Assembly: GCA_947487905.1 (NCBI GenBank)
Contig: CANLAV010000010.1
Span: forward strand, 1 to 34,116
Length of the DNA: 34,116 nucleotides
DNA from: Bacteroidota bacterium
Lineage (GTDB): Bacteria > Bacteroidota > Bacteroidia > B-17B0 > Aurantibacillaceae
Direction of reading: 5' to 3'
Shown: positions 1 through 9,068 of the stretch, in pieces
How positions within the stretch are numbered: the first letter of the stretch is position 1
Layout of the letters: every line of letters begins with the position of its first letter
The notes under the pieces: model-generated
Databases searched by the model: none
The model's input: only the letters and a program-made list of their open reading frames with translations
Told to the model about the DNA's origin: nothing
Position numbers and translations under genes: made by a program

Positions 1-2536
1 CAGCAGTGTTTGAACATCCCGCTGCATTGGTTCCTGTTACTGTATAAGACGTTGTTGAACTTGGATTTACTAAGGCTGAACCTCCTGTATAAGCATAAGT
101 AGACGCGCCTGAAGGAATCATCGTAAATGAACTTCCATTACAAATAGATCCTGAATTAACGGCTACTGTTGGTAGTGCAATTATAGTTACAGTTGAAACT
201 GCAGTGTTTGAACAGCCTGCAAGGTTTGTTCCTGTCACAGTATATGTTGTGTTTGTTGAAGGGCTTACAGTTGAAGTGCCGCTCGAATATGCATATGTTG
301 AAGCTCCGCTTGGCAACATAATAAAAGATAAACCATTACAAATTGTTCCTGAATTTACTGCTACCACTGGAGTGGCATTAACAGTTACTGATGATACTGC
401 TGTGTTTGTACAACCTGCAGCACTGGTTCCGGTTACGGTATATGTTGAATTAGTTATTGGACTCACTGCAGCAGTTCCACTTGAATATACATATGTTGAT
501 GCACCACTTGGTAGCATTGTAAATGAACTTCCATTACAGATAGAGCCTGAATTTACTGCTACTATTGGTAATGCATTAACAGTTAATATTGTGGAATTTG
601 AACCTATGCACCCTAGTGAAGATCGTCCTGAAACAGAATAAGTAGTGGTTAAAGTTGGATTTATAACTATACTATTTGTAGTTGAACCATTTGACCAAGT
701 AAATGATGAAATTGCTGAACTATTTGCTGTAAGGGTTGCAGAATTACCAACACAAATATTGGAAGTGCCAGTAATTGAAAGTGTTGGCGAAGGAGTAATA
801 CTTAATGAAAAAGCAGAACTATTAGAAATACAGCCTACAGAAGTTGTAATGCTAACCGAATAATTAGTAGTAACAGTTGGAGATACTGAAATTGATGAAG
901 TATTTGCTCCATTAGACCAAGTATAAGAGGAAATAGAACTTGAAGGCAATGTAGAAGCTAAATAACGAATAATAACGACACCTGAACCACCTGAACCACC
1001 AGTTGTTGTTTGATCTGCACCGCCGCCGCCGCCGCCGCCAAGACCATTAACACCATTAAAACCATTTCCATTTAATCCTCCGTTACCGCCACCGCCAGCT
1101 CCACCAACTCCACCTGCTACAGCTCGACCTGAACCGCCACCGCCACCGCCATAAGTAATAGATGATCCTGATATAGTATACGTTAAGCCAGCACCTCCAG
1201 CTCCGCCTTGATTAGTAGTAAGTCCATTTGAACCAATGGCTCCTGCACCTCCGCCGCCACCCATACCACTACAACCGAAACCCGGACAGCTTTTATTTCC
1301 ACCGTTAGTTCCTTGACCTGCAGTTCCTGTCCCTGGCGAACTTCCGCTGTTTGCACCGCCGGCACCACCACCAGAACCACCATTTCCTCCAGAACCTATA
1401 CCGGAGTTTTCTTGCCCACCTCTTCCTCCACCTGTAGAAGTATATGTAAGAAAACTCGAATTCCCTCCTTGTCCTGAAACTAAAGTAACATTATCGCCGG
1501 TACTAACACCACCAACTCCTCCATTCCCAACATTGATAGGATATGAATTTGCCGTGATCGAAGTTGAACCGGTTTGAACGCCGCCGCCGCCGCCGCCGCC
1601 GCCATCTCCAGAACCGCCACCACCGCCACCGGCAAGAATTAAATATTCAACATTTAAGTTTGAAGGAGAAGTAAAAACACCATTATTTGTAAATGTATGA
1701 ATTACATATGGGCCAGACGTGCTTATTACACCACCTGTTGCTTGACCAAAATTTGAAATAGATAAAACAGAATTGACTCCACTACATATTTGATTAGAAG
1801 AACTAGTAATTGAAACAATTGGGGAAGTTACAGATACGGTTGTAACTGCACTTGATGTGCACCCTGCTAAATTAGTTCCATAAACGGTATAAGTATTAAT
1901 TCCGATATTAGTTGGAGACACTATCGGGGAACCACTAGAATATGTATAAGTTGAAGCACCTGTAGGAATAATTGTAAATGAACTTCCACATGAAATAGAA
2001 CCACTATTACTAGTAATAGAACCACCTAGTTGTGCCCAATAGTTAAAATCTTGTCCACCGTATGTTGACCAAGAAGAAGTCGTGGGCGGTATTGCTGTAG
2101 GTGCTAATGAAATGTAAGAGACTGTTTTTGGGGATGTTGTAGTAAAAGAAACATGGTTTGAACTAGAACCACCTGAATAGGTAGCTAATATCCAGTAATT
2201 TCCAGAAGGTATAATTGTTGGTGTTATAATAGGAATAATAGTATTTCCTAAACCAACAGTTGTTGTATTTGTGTATGCAACAAGTGTTCCAACGCTACCT
2301 GAAACATCAGTGTAAATAGCCATTCGCATAACAGCATTTGTATTATTACCGTTATATCCCAACCCTGTAAGTGATCCTCCACTAGACAGAACATGTTTTG
2401 TTCCTAATAAGTAATTATTTGAAAAGTTTGTAGCGCTGGTGAAACTAGGAGGAAAGTTCCCAAATGTTGATGAACATTGGCTTTTAATTATATAAGAGAA
2501 TAATAAAAATAAGGCAATTAATAAGTTTTTTTTCAT
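1..2536 (-). CDS. Large secreted glycine-rich / Ig-like-repeat surface protein (C-terminus outside window)
   Basis: An open frame without stops runs from an ATG at 2536 to the left edge, giving at least 845 residues. It opens with a signal peptide (MKKNLLIALFLLFS...), then a beta-rich segment of about 150 residues that I do not recognise. An Ig-like repeat lies near residues 165-250. A glycine-rich domain spans about 277-524, opening with HTFTNNGVFTSP and closing with GVVIIRY, the layout I associate with the bacterial Gly_rich_2-type domain. After that come at least five Ig/PKD-like repeats. The last three, at nt 1-590, recur about every 198 nt (66 residues) around a core like NSGSICNGSSFT and TYTVTGTxxAGC. 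By analogy with the gene at 9123-11168, a T9SS sorting domain probably follows beyond the edge; that is inference. Poly-Gly is encoded by runs of GGC, unlike the surrounding AT-rich codon use. The likely role is a surface or adhesin-like structural protein. Confidence 0.8.
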   Translation of the reverse strand, partial: MKKNLLIALFLLFSYIIKSQCSSTFGNFPPSFTSATNFSNNYLLGTKHVLSSGGSLTGLGYNGNNTNAVMRMAIYTDVSGSVGTLVAYTNTTTVGLGNTIIPIITPTIIPSGNYWILATYSGGSSSNHVSFTTTSPKTVSYISLAPTAIPPTTSSWSTYGGQDFNYWAQLGGSITSNSGSISCGSSFTIIPTGASTYTYSSGSPIVSPTNIGINTYTVYGTNLAGCTSSAVTTVSVTSPIVSITSSSNQICSGVNSVLSISNFGQATGGVISTSGPYVIHTFTNNGVFTSPSNLNVEYLILAGGGGGGSGDGGGGGGGGVQTGSTSITANSYPINVGNGGVGGVSTGDNVTLVSGQGGNSSFLTYTSTGGGRGGQENSGIGSGGNGGSGGGAGGANSGSSPGTGTAGQGTNGGNKSCPGFGCSGMGGGGGAGAIGSNGLTTNQGGAGGAGLTYTISGSSITYGGGGGGSGRAVAGGVGGAGGGGNGGLNGNGFNGVNGLGGGGGGGADQTTTGGSGGSGVVIIRYLASTLPSSSISSYTWSNGANTSSISVSPTVTTNYSVSITTSVGCISNSSAFSLSITPSPTLSITGTSNICVGNSATLTANSSAISSFTWSNGSTTNSIVINPTLTTTYSVSGRSSLGCIGSNSTILTVNALPIVAVNSGSICNGSSFTMLPSGASTYVYSSGTAAVSPITNSTYTVTGTSAAGCTNTAVSSVTVNATPVVAVNSGTICNGLSFIMLPSGASTYAYSSGTSTVSPSTNTTYTVTGTNLAGCSNTAVSTVTIIALPTVAVNSGSICNGSSFTMIPSGASTYAYTGGSALVNPSSTTSYTVTGTNAAGCSNTA

Positions 2537-2910
2537 TTGTAGTAGTTTTTTTTAATATCACAAAAATAATACAAAAAAAATGCAAAAAAAATCTCAAAAA
2601 TAAAATATTCGGTGAATAGGCGGAATGAGTCGGGGAATACTTTGGAAATAATATTCACCTAACAATTAAATGATAATAGAGCTACTTAAATAATTTAAAG
2701 TATAATAACCATGCCTAAATTTAAAGAAGTAATTGAAATCTAAGTTTATTTCAGACTGATAGTTTTTTGAAGAGGATTAGGATTTATTTGCAGGAAAATT
2801 AAATCGCTCGTAAAATAAATTTAATTTTTCTTACAACCAATTTAATTATTTTTTTCATCATTATAATAATTCAGCTTACCACAGAATATATAACCGAGTA
2901 GAGAAAATTA
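2537..2910. other. Intergenic region of about 370 bp, no gene seen
   Basis: Very AT-rich DNA between the starts of the surface gene and the end of the proline dehydrogenase gene, both on the minus strand. I see the promoter box at 2561-2568, an 8-bp inverted repeat (GGTGAATA at 2611-2618, TATTCACC at 2652-2659), and an all-A/T inverted repeat at 2795-2804/2819-2828 that could be a weak terminator for the dehydrogenase gene. No coding or RNA gene is supported. Confidence 0.5.
2561..2568 (-). promoter_or_regulatory. -7 promoter box for the glycine-rich surface gene
   Basis: On the minus strand this reads TATTTTTG, an exact match to the Bacteroidota -7 consensus TAnnTTTG. It would start transcription near 2555, leaving a leader of about 18 nt. 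No TTTG -33 box sits at the usual 18-20 nt spacing, and the area is T-rich, so confidence is limited. Confidence 0.35.
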
Positions 2911-4068
2911 TTATTTATTCCTTCTGTTTTTTTCTTTGATAATTAAACCTAACTCTCTTCCGGTTTGTCCTTTAACAGAGGTGTTCTCTTGAGCTCTACG
3001 AATTAAATAAGGTAATACTTCTTTAACTGGACCATAGGGAACATATTTAGAAACGTTGTACCCTGCAATTGCTAGGTTGTAACTAATGTGATCACTCATT
3101 CCCAATAATTGAGAAAAATAAATTCGTTTATCATGGCTAGAAACTGCGTATTTATTCATTAATTCAACCAAATACAAACTACTTTTTTCATTATGAGTTC
3201 CTGCGCACAAGCCCATCATATCCATGTTTTTTATACATTCTAATAAAGCTAAATTGTAATCAATGTCTGAACTTTCTTTGTCTTTATGTATCGGTGAATC
3301 GTATTTTTTTTCACCTGCACGTTCACGTTCTTTTTCCATGTAGGCTCCACGTACTAATTTAGCTCCGACATGAATGTGATGTTGTTTAGCATTAGCAATC
3401 GTTGTTTTTAAATAATCTAGTCTATCATGTCTATACATTTGAAATGTATTATAAACAATGGCTTTCTCTTTATTAAATAACAACATATTTGAATTAGCTA
3501 AATCATCAATGGCTGACTGAATCCAACTTTCTTCTGCATCAATAAAAATAGCTTGATTTGCTTTAAAGGCTTCTTCGCAAATTAAATTAACACGGTGCTG
3601 AACGCGCTCAAATTCTTTTGTTTCACGATCAGACAAAAATTCTTTAGCGCTAACTTTTATCAATAAATCAAAGCGAGCTAATCCCGTTACTTTAAATACA
3701 CAAAACGGAATATGTTCATTGTGTTTAGCTTTATGAATGGTTTCAATGGTTTCTTTCAAACATGCATCAAAATCGTTTTCACTTTCTTTTCCTTCTACAC
3801 TGTAATCCAATATTGTTCCAATATGATACTTGCCTAATTCGGCTATGGTTTTATCGCACTCTTCAATATTTTCACCGCCAACGAACTGTTTAAAAATAGT
3901 TGATTTTATAAGTCCTTTAAATCCAATATTCAATCCTAATGGTGCTAACTTTGCTGAAACATTGACCAATGATGGGTTTCCAACCATTTTAAATAACCAA
4001 TATGAGCGATTTAAATCAAAGTTTGTTTTGCCTTTAAAAGCATTTTCGGTGTTATCAAAAGAAATCAT
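2911..4068 (-). CDS. Proline dehydrogenase
   Basis: This 385-residue protein is a monofunctional, FAD-dependent proline dehydrogenase, which oxidises L-proline to pyrroline-5-carboxylate and passes electrons to quinone. Family motifs are all present: IDAEESW (about 176-182), NTFQMYR (208-213), KLVRGAYMEKE (237-247), the FSQLLGMSD block (318-326), YVPYGP (342-347) and YLIRRAQEN (354-362), whose paired arginines bind the substrate carboxylate. The length matches stand-alone bacterial and mitochondrial-type PRODH. No P5C dehydrogenase domain is fused, so the second step must be encoded elsewhere. It is divergent from the CBS/nadK unit, with about 100 bp between them. No signal peptide is visible; it is probably a peripheral inner-membrane enzyme. 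Bacteroidota annotations often use putA or a PRODH label, and I leave the symbol blank. Confidence 0.95.
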   Translation of the reverse strand: MISFDNTENAFKGKTNFDLNRSYWLFKMVGNPSLVNVSAKLAPLGLNIGFKGLIKSTIFKQFVGGENIEECDKTIAELGKYHIGTILDYSVEGKESENDFDACLKETIETIHKAKHNEHIPFCVFKVTGLARFDLLIKVSAKEFLSDRETKEFERVQHRVNLICEEAFKANQAIFIDAEESWIQSAIDDLANSNMLLFNKEKAIVYNTFQMYRHDRLDYLKTTIANAKQHHIHVGAKLVRGAYMEKERERAGEKKYDSPIHKDKESSDIDYNLALLECIKNMDMMGLCAGTHNEKSSLYLVELMNKYAVSSHDKRIYFSQLLGMSDHISYNLAIAGYNVSKYVPYGPVKEVLPYLIRRAQENTSVKGQTGRELGLIIKEKNRRNK

Positions 4069-4134
4069 AGTTTCTAGTTTAGTTTTAAAACTGTGAATTT
4101 AAGGAAAGTTTTGGAAGTTTTGAAAGGTTAATAT

Positions 4135-4166
4135 TTCGCAAACTGATAAAAATAATATTACTTTTG
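4135..4166 (+). promoter_or_regulatory. Promoter of the CBS/nadK unit
   Basis: TACTTTTG at 4159-4166 matches the -7 consensus TAnnTTTG, and TTCG at 4135-4138, a one-base variant of TTTG, lies 20 nt upstream. The box ends only 3 nt before the ATG at 4170, so transcription should begin at or next to the start codon and give a leaderless mRNA. It also rules out the upstream in-frame TTG at 4164, which lies inside the box. Confidence 0.55.
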
Positions 4167-4169
4167 CGT

Positions 4170-4832
4170 ATGCTTGTAGCCGATTTAATAACTGATGAAA
4201 TACCTCCATTAAAACTAACTGATTCCATTGAATTAGCATTGGATTGGATGGAACAATTTAAAGTTTCGCATTTAGCTGTTGTAAAAGGTAAAGAACTCAT
4301 TGGCTTAGTTTCCGAGCATGATTTGATTGATTATCAAAATCCTGAAGAATCCATTGAACAATTAAAAACGCCATTACTTAAGCCTATTATTCATAATTAC
4401 CAACATACGTATGATTTATTAAAGTTAATGATGTCTTTCAACCTAACACTAATACCAGTTTTAGATGACAAAGAACTTTACAAAGGTTGTATTACTCTGA
4501 AAGGATTGCTGCAAAATATTTCGACTATGGCTTCTGTTCAAGATCCAGGTGGTGTCATTGTATTAGAAGTAAATCAAGTCGATTATTCATTAGCGCAAAT
4601 TTCTAGTATCATTGAAGGTAATGATGCGAAAATTTTAAGTTGCCATGTTTCTTCCTTACCGGATAGTACAAAAGTTGAAGTGACATTAAAAATAAATGTA
4701 GAAGATCTATCTCGTATTTTGCAAACGTTTAATCGTTATAATTACTTAGTTAAAGCATCCTTTCAGCATACAGATTTTAGTGGTGGCATGAAAAATAAAC
4801 TCGATGAATTTTTACACTTTCTTAATATTTAA
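4170..4832 (+). CDS. CBS-domain-pair regulatory protein
   Basis: A 220-residue soluble protein. Residues 1-120 contain two CBS motifs (MLVADLITDEIPPLKLTDS..., HLAVVKGKELIGLVSEHDL, then LLKPIIHNYQHTYDLLKLM...LIPVLDDKELYKGCITL). CBS pairs usually bind adenine nucleotides and act as energy or ligand sensors. The C-terminal 90 residues (GGVIVLEVNQVDYSLAQISSI onward) look like an ACT-type ligand-binding fold. I chose the ATG at 4170 over the in-frame TTG at 4164 because the TTG overlaps the -7 promoter box. nadK follows after 11 nt, so the two are very probably co-transcribed. I recall this CBS-nadK pairing from other Bacteroidota. A role in tuning NAD(P) metabolism is plausible but is inference from neighbourhood only. 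Confidence 0.85.
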   Translation: MLVADLITDEIPPLKLTDSIELALDWMEQFKVSHLAVVKGKELIGLVSEHDLIDYQNPEESIEQLKTPLLKPIIHNYQHTYDLLKLMMSFNLTLIPVLDDKELYKGCITLKGLLQNISTMASVQDPGGVIVLEVNQVDYSLAQISSIIEGNDAKILSCHVSSLPDSTKVEVTLKINVEDLSRILQTFNRYNYLVKASFQHTDFSGGMKNKLDEFLHFLNI

Positions 4833-4843
4833 AAAAATAAGGA

Positions 4844-5722
4844 ATGACAATAGCCGTATACGCGCGAAATACAAAGGATAATTTTTCGAGTTACCTCGAA
4901 CAATTAATTGTATTAGCTGAAATTGAAAATTTCAAAATTGTTATTTATAAACCGTATTTAGATTTTTTAAATCAAACATCAAATTTACCTTATGTACTAA
5001 AATGCTTTTCAACATCTGAAGAATTAATTTCCGTTGCAGATGTTGTAATTTCTTTAGGAGGTGATGGCACCATGCTTGAAACACTTGCCTTTGTTAGGAA
5101 ATCTGGCATACCAGTATTAGGAGTCAACACAGGTCGATTAGGTTTTTTAGCCACTGTTTATAAAGAAGATTTTGCACTAGCTCTTCAACTGTTAACAAAA
5201 GAAAAATACACTTTAGATAAAAGAGAATTAATTGTTTTAGAAAATAAACAATCCGAATTCAATAATTTAAACTACGCCTTAAACGAATTCACCATCCATA
5301 AAAAAGAATCGAGTGCTATGATCAACATCGATACATTTGTTGACGGTGTTTTTTTAAATTCCTATTTTGCTGATGGATTAATTATATCTACACCAACTGG
5401 CTCCACAGCTTATTCATTAAGTTGTGGTGGACCTATTATGGTTCCTGATTCTGAAAATTTTATTATTACACCAATTGCTCCGCATAATTTAAATGTTAGA
5501 CCTATCATTATTTCTAATCATAAAACATTGAGTTTTAAAGTAAGTGGTCGTAATGAAAGTTTTAACGCTTCTTTAGATTCGCGATCAATGACATTAAAAA
5601 ACAATTCAGAATTAGTGATTAAAAAAGCTGATTTTAAATTCAACTTGATCAATTTAGAAGGACAACATTTCTTTGAAACCCTTCGAAATAAATTACTTTG
5701 GGGTATAGACAAAAGACACTAA
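4844..5722 (+). CDS. nadK: NAD kinase
   Basis: NAD kinase phosphorylates NAD+ to NADP+ using ATP or polyphosphate in the cytoplasm. The 292-residue product has the diagnostic GGDGT motif at 72-76, NTGRLGFLA at about 95-103, the conserved Asn-Glu pair near 147-148 (ALNEFTIHK), and the glycine-rich TPTGSTAYSLS...GGP segment at 183-197. Length is typical for bacterial NadK. It lies 11 nt after the CBS-domain gene and probably depends on that gene's promoter. In several Bacteroidota that I recall, nadK is followed by porG, uppS and bamA; here it is followed directly by rnpB, so that cluster is not conserved at this locus. Confidence 0.97.
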   Translation: MTIAVYARNTKDNFSSYLEQLIVLAEIENFKIVIYKPYLDFLNQTSNLPYVLKCFSTSEELISVADVVISLGGDGTMLETLAFVRKSGIPVLGVNTGRLGFLATVYKEDFALALQLLTKEKYTLDKRELIVLENKQSEFNNLNYALNEFTIHKKESSAMINIDTFVDGVFLNSYFADGLIISTPTGSTAYSLSCGGPIMVPDSENFIITPIAPHNLNVRPIIISNHKTLSFKVSGRNESFNASLDSRSMTLKNNSELVIKKADFKFNLINLEGQHFFETLRNKLLWGIDKRH

Positions 5723-5780
5723 TCGTGTTATCTTATTTTTAATTTTCAAAAAAAACAAAACCTCATATCTAAAGGTTTCG

Positions 5781-5788
5781 TATATTTA
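5781..5788 (+). promoter_or_regulatory. Possible -7 box of rnpB
   Basis: TATATTTA differs from TAnnTTTG only in the last base and ends 6 nt before the predicted 5' end of the RNase P RNA, the right distance for a start site at about 5793. No -33 TTTG is seen at 18-20 nt. The same TAnnTTTA form occurs upstream of 30042. Confidence 0.3.
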
Positions 5789-5793
5789 CAAAA

Positions 5794-6150
5794 AACAGGT
5801 TCGTTTCATCGCTCTTAAATTTTAAGGGAGGAAAGTCCGGGCAACACAGAGCAATATGCCATTTGAAAAAGTGGGTACGTCAATAGGAATATAGCGTAAC
5901 AGATAGTGTCGCAGAAAACCAGGTAGCCTTAAGTAATTAAGGTCATAGTGAAAATGTGAGGTAAGAGCTCACATGCGTAGTTAGTAATAATTACACAGGA
6001 CAAACCTCTTATGTTGTAAGGCCATGTAAACTTTAATTTTGTGGCTGCTCGCTGCAATAACTTCGGTTATATTAAAGAGGGTAGGCTGCATAGATAAATG
6101 ATGAAAGTTCTGCTTGCAGAAAACAGAACCCGGCTTATAGAACCTGTTTT
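5794..6150 (+). ncRNA. rnpB: RNase P RNA (bacterial type A)
   Basis: RNase P RNA is the catalytic RNA that trims the 5' leader from pre-tRNAs. The universally conserved core segments are present in order: GAGGAAAGTCCGGGC near 5829, AACAGATAGTGTCGCAGAAA near 5898, GGTAAGAGCTCACATGCG near 5960, AGATAAATGATGAAAG near 6093, and ACAGAACCCGGCTTAT near 6123. The 5' end ACAGGTTC pairs with GAACCTGT at 6140-6147 to form helix P1, which sets the ends. A run of six T at 6147-6152 follows and can act as the terminator. At about 355 nt it has the usual length. Open frames crossing it on either strand are incidental. Confidence 0.97.
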
Positions 6151-6192
6151 TTATTTTAATTATTAGTATGTAGGATTTCTGCTTAACAACAC

Positions 6193-7005
6193 ATGGATTT
6201 TGAACTAACCAATTACGATCTGTTATCAAATTACAATTTATTTGTACTCATTGGATTAGCCATTACTGCTTTTATTTCAGGCTTTATTGATGCCGTAGTA
6301 GGTGGAGGTGGCTTAATTCAAATTCCTTATTTACTTATTTCATTTCCGAAAATGCCTTTGCCAATGATGTTTGGCACCAATAAAATTTCTGCTCTTGCAG
6401 GTACATCCATTGCTGCCTTTAAGTATGCAAAAAAAATAACGTTTAATTTTAGATTGCTGTTTATCATTTCATTGAGTTGTTTTATTGCCTCTTATTTTGG
6501 AGCAAAAACTGTAAGTCGAATTGATGCTAGTCTATTAAAACCAATTATTCTTGTTGCATTAATTGTTATAGCCGTTTATACTTTTTTTAAAAAGAATTTA
6601 GGCTCTGTTGAAACGAAAACACTATCACTAAAAAAACAAATGATTTACGGATCAGGAATCGGTCTGATGGTTGGCTTTTACGATGGATTCTTCGGTCCTG
6701 GAACTGGGAGCTTTTTTGTTTTAGGATTTGTTATCATATTAGGATTCGATTTTTTGAAAGCATCGGCCTATTCTAAAATAGTTAATTGTGTTACCAATAT
6801 TTCAGCCCTTACTGTATTTATAAATCAAGGTAATTATATTTTACCATTAGCTATTTTATTGGCTGTATTTAATGTGACAGGCAGTTTTATTGGTAGTTCT
6901 TTAGCCTTAAAAAATGGGAATGGTTTTGTTCGCGTGTTTTTTTTAATCATCGTTTCAGTGATGATATTAAAATATGGATATGATATTTTATCAGTGTATA
7001 ATTAA
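6193..7005 (+). CDS. TSUP (TauE/SafE) family membrane transporter
   Basis: A 270-residue polytopic membrane protein of the TSUP family, a group linked to export or uptake of sulfite, sulfoacetate and other small organosulfur anions; the substrate here is unknown. The two homologous halves each carry the family signature: FIDAVVGGGG at 31-40 (with LIQIP after it) and GFYDGFFGPGTGSFF at 161-175. About eight hydrophobic segments can be drawn. It is closest in style to YfcA-type members. It is transcribed after rnpB and is convergent with uvrB; its TAA stop (7003-7005) overlaps the stop codon of uvrB on the other strand. No sulfur-metabolism genes flank it except the cystathionine enzyme 16 kb away, so context gives no substrate. 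Confidence 0.92.
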   Translation: MDFELTNYDLLSNYNLFVLIGLAITAFISGFIDAVVGGGGLIQIPYLLISFPKMPLPMMFGTNKISALAGTSIAAFKYAKKITFNFRLLFIISLSCFIASYFGAKTVSRIDASLLKPIILVALIVIAVYTFFKKNLGSVETKTLSLKKQMIYGSGIGLMVGFYDGFFGPGTGSFFVLGFVIILGFDFLKASAYSKIVNCVTNISALTVFINQGNYILPLAILLAVFNVTGSFIGSSLALKNGNGFVRVFFLIIVSVMILKYGYDILSVYN

Positions 7006-9026
7006 GATTCATTAAACAATTTTTCTACGCTAAACATTTCATCACGTAATCTAGCAGCCTCCATAAAATCCATTTCTTTTGAAGCACGTAACATAGCTGT
7101 TTTTAGTTTAGTCATTTGCTTTTTCAATTCATCCTTGCTCATGTATTTAACAACAGGATCTGCAGCTGCTGTATAACTATCACTATCCACATAAGTCATC
7201 ACTAATTTTCCATTATAACTAACTTCAATACCATGATCGTGTGGTTGACTTATTGCTTTTTTTCCTGCCTGTTTTGGAGTAATTCCATTTTTATAATTGT
7301 ACTCAATTTGTTTTTTTCTTCTACGTTCAGTTTCATTAATGGTTATTTGCATACTGTCCGTCATTTTATCAGCATACATAATAACTCTGCCATTCACGTT
7401 GCGCGCTGCCCTACCCGATGTTTGAACTAAACTTCTTACGTTTCTTAAAAACCCTTCTTTATCAGCGTCTAAAATGCAAACCAACGACACTTCTGGTAAA
7501 TCTAATCCTTCTCGTAACAAATTAATTCCGATTAAAACATCAAACATACCAACACGTAATTGACGTAAAATTTCAATACGTTCTAATGTATCAACTTCGC
7601 TATGAATATAACGACACCGAATTTTTAATTTCGTTAAATATTTTGACAACTCCTCTGCCATACGTTTAGTCAGTGTTGTAACTAAAATCCGCTCATCTTT
7701 CTCAATCGTTTTATGAATCTCATCCAACAAATCATCCACCTGATTTGCGCTTGGTCGCACTTCAATAATTGGATCTAAAATGCCTGTCGGACGAACTAAT
7801 TGTTCAACAATCACACCTTCTGATTTTTCTAATTCATACTCTGCCGGCGTTGCTGAAATATAGATGGCTTGATTAATTAAACTTTCAAACTCTTCGAATT
7901 TGAGCGGACGATTATCAAAAGCAGATGGTAATCTAAAACCGTATTCGACTAAATTTTGTTTACGAGAATAATCGCCGCCAAACATCGCTCTAATTTGAGG
8001 AATGGTCGCATGACTCTCATCAATCATAATGACGTAATCATCTGGAAAATAATCCATCAAACAAAAAGGACGCGTACCTGGTTGTCTGCCATCCATGTAT
8101 CTCGAATAATTTTCTATCCCACTGCAATATCCTAATTCACGCATCATTTCCAAATCGTAATTCACACGCTCTTCAATACGCTTAGCTTCTAATTCTTTAC
8201 CTTGCGATTTTAGAAATTCAACGTGTTTTACTAAATCTTCTTGAATAAGAATCATTGCTTTCTCTAACGTATCGGGTGCTGTTACAAAAATATTAGCGGG
8301 ATAAATAGTAAAGGCGTCAAATTGTTTAATAATCGATCCATTTTTATCATCAAACGTTTCTATAGATTCAATTTCATCGCCAAAAAAACAAATTCTTACG
8401 CTATAATCTGCATACGACAAACTAATATCAACCGTATCTCCTTTTACTCTAAAAGTACTACGCTTAAACTCTTCGGTTGTTCGAGAATATAATGCATTAA
8501 CTAATTGATGTAGAAATTTATTACGAGAAATAACTTGTCCAACTGAAATACTGATAATGGTTGATTTAAAATCAGTAGGATTCCCCATACCATAAATACA
8601 AGAAACAGAACAAACTACAATGACGTCTCTCCTACCCGATAATAAAGCAGAAGTAGCACTTAGCCGTAATTTTTCAATTTCGTCATTGATTTGTAAATCT
8701 TTTTCAATGTAAGTTCCAGTCGTTGGTAAAAAAGCCTCTGGTTGATAATAATCATAATAACTGACAAAATATTCTACAGCATTATCAGGAAAAAATTGTT
8801 TGAATTCACTATATAATTGTGCTGCTAATGTTTTATTATGACTCAAAATAAGCGTTGGCTTATTTAATTGTTGAATCACATTAGCAGCGGTAAACGTTTT
8901 TCCGGAGCCTGTTACACCAAGTAATACTTGATGTTTTGTTTCATGCTGCAAACCTTCAACCAGTTGCTTAATAGCGGTTGGTTGATCACCTGTGGGTTGA
9001 AATTCGGAAATGAGATTAAATGACAC
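7002..9026 (-). CDS. uvrB: UvrABC excinuclease subunit B
   Basis: UvrB is the damage-verifying helicase-like subunit of nucleotide excision repair, loaded by UvrA and partnered by UvrC. The 674-residue protein has Walker A GVTGSGKTF at 37-45, the beta-hairpin region YYDYYQPEAFLPTTGTYIEKD near 90-110 that clamps DNA, the DESH helicase motif (MIDESHATIPQ, about 335), RecA-like domain 2 (LREGLDLPEV..., QTSGRAARN) and a C-terminal UVR motif (MDFMEAARLRDEMF) that contacts UvrC. The start is a GTG at 9026; it fits the family N-terminus (FNLISEFQPTGDQPTAI) and lies 4 nt after a TATCTTTG promoter box, predicting a leaderless mRNA. No SOS box was recognised. Confidence 0.98.
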   Translation of the reverse strand: MSFNLISEFQPTGDQPTAIKQLVEGLQHETKHQVLLGVTGSGKTFTAANVIQQLNKPTLILSHNKTLAAQLYSEFKQFFPDNAVEYFVSYYDYYQPEAFLPTTGTYIEKDLQINDEIEKLRLSATSALLSGRRDVIVVCSVSCIYGMGNPTDFKSTIISISVGQVISRNKFLHQLVNALYSRTTEEFKRSTFRVKGDTVDISLSYADYSVRICFFGDEIESIETFDDKNGSIIKQFDAFTIYPANIFVTAPDTLEKAMILIQEDLVKHVEFLKSQGKELEAKRIEERVNYDLEMMRELGYCSGIENYSRYMDGRQPGTRPFCLMDYFPDDYVIMIDESHATIPQIRAMFGGDYSRKQNLVEYGFRLPSAFDNRPLKFEEFESLINQAIYISATPAEYELEKSEGVIVEQLVRPTGILDPIIEVRPSANQVDDLLDEIHKTIEKDERILVTTLTKRMAEELSKYLTKLKIRCRYIHSEVDTLERIEILRQLRVGMFDVLIGINLLREGLDLPEVSLVCILDADKEGFLRNVRSLVQTSGRAARNVNGRVIMYADKMTDSMQITINETERRRKKQIEYNYKNGITPKQAGKKAISQPHDHGIEVSYNGKLVMTYVDSDSYTAAADPVVKYMSKDELKKQMTKLKTAMLRASKEMDFMEAARLRDEMFSVEKLFNES

Positions 9027-9030
9027 TTTA

Positions 9031-9038
9031 CAAAGATA
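9031..9038 (-). promoter_or_regulatory. -7 promoter box of uvrB
   Basis: On the minus strand this reads TATCTTTG, a perfect TAnnTTTG match, followed by TAAA and the GTG start codon. The expected start site falls on or beside the start codon. No clear TTTG -33 element is present at the usual spacing. Confidence 0.6.
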
Positions 9039-9068
9039 AGATTTTTACTCACGTGAAAAATAGAACAA

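Noticed and set aside
204-863. Plus-strand open frames rich in Val/Glu/Pro
   Set aside because: They are the antisense of the repeat region of the minus-strand surface gene, which is open throughout and has a signal peptide and recognisable domains.
5758-5778. AAACCT...AGGTTT hairpin after nadK as terminator
   Set aside because: The stem is only 6 bp with a 9-nt loop and no T-run; too weak to list.
5981-6229. Minus-strand 82-residue frame
   Set aside because: It lies antisense to the conserved core of RNase P RNA and has no protein-like features.
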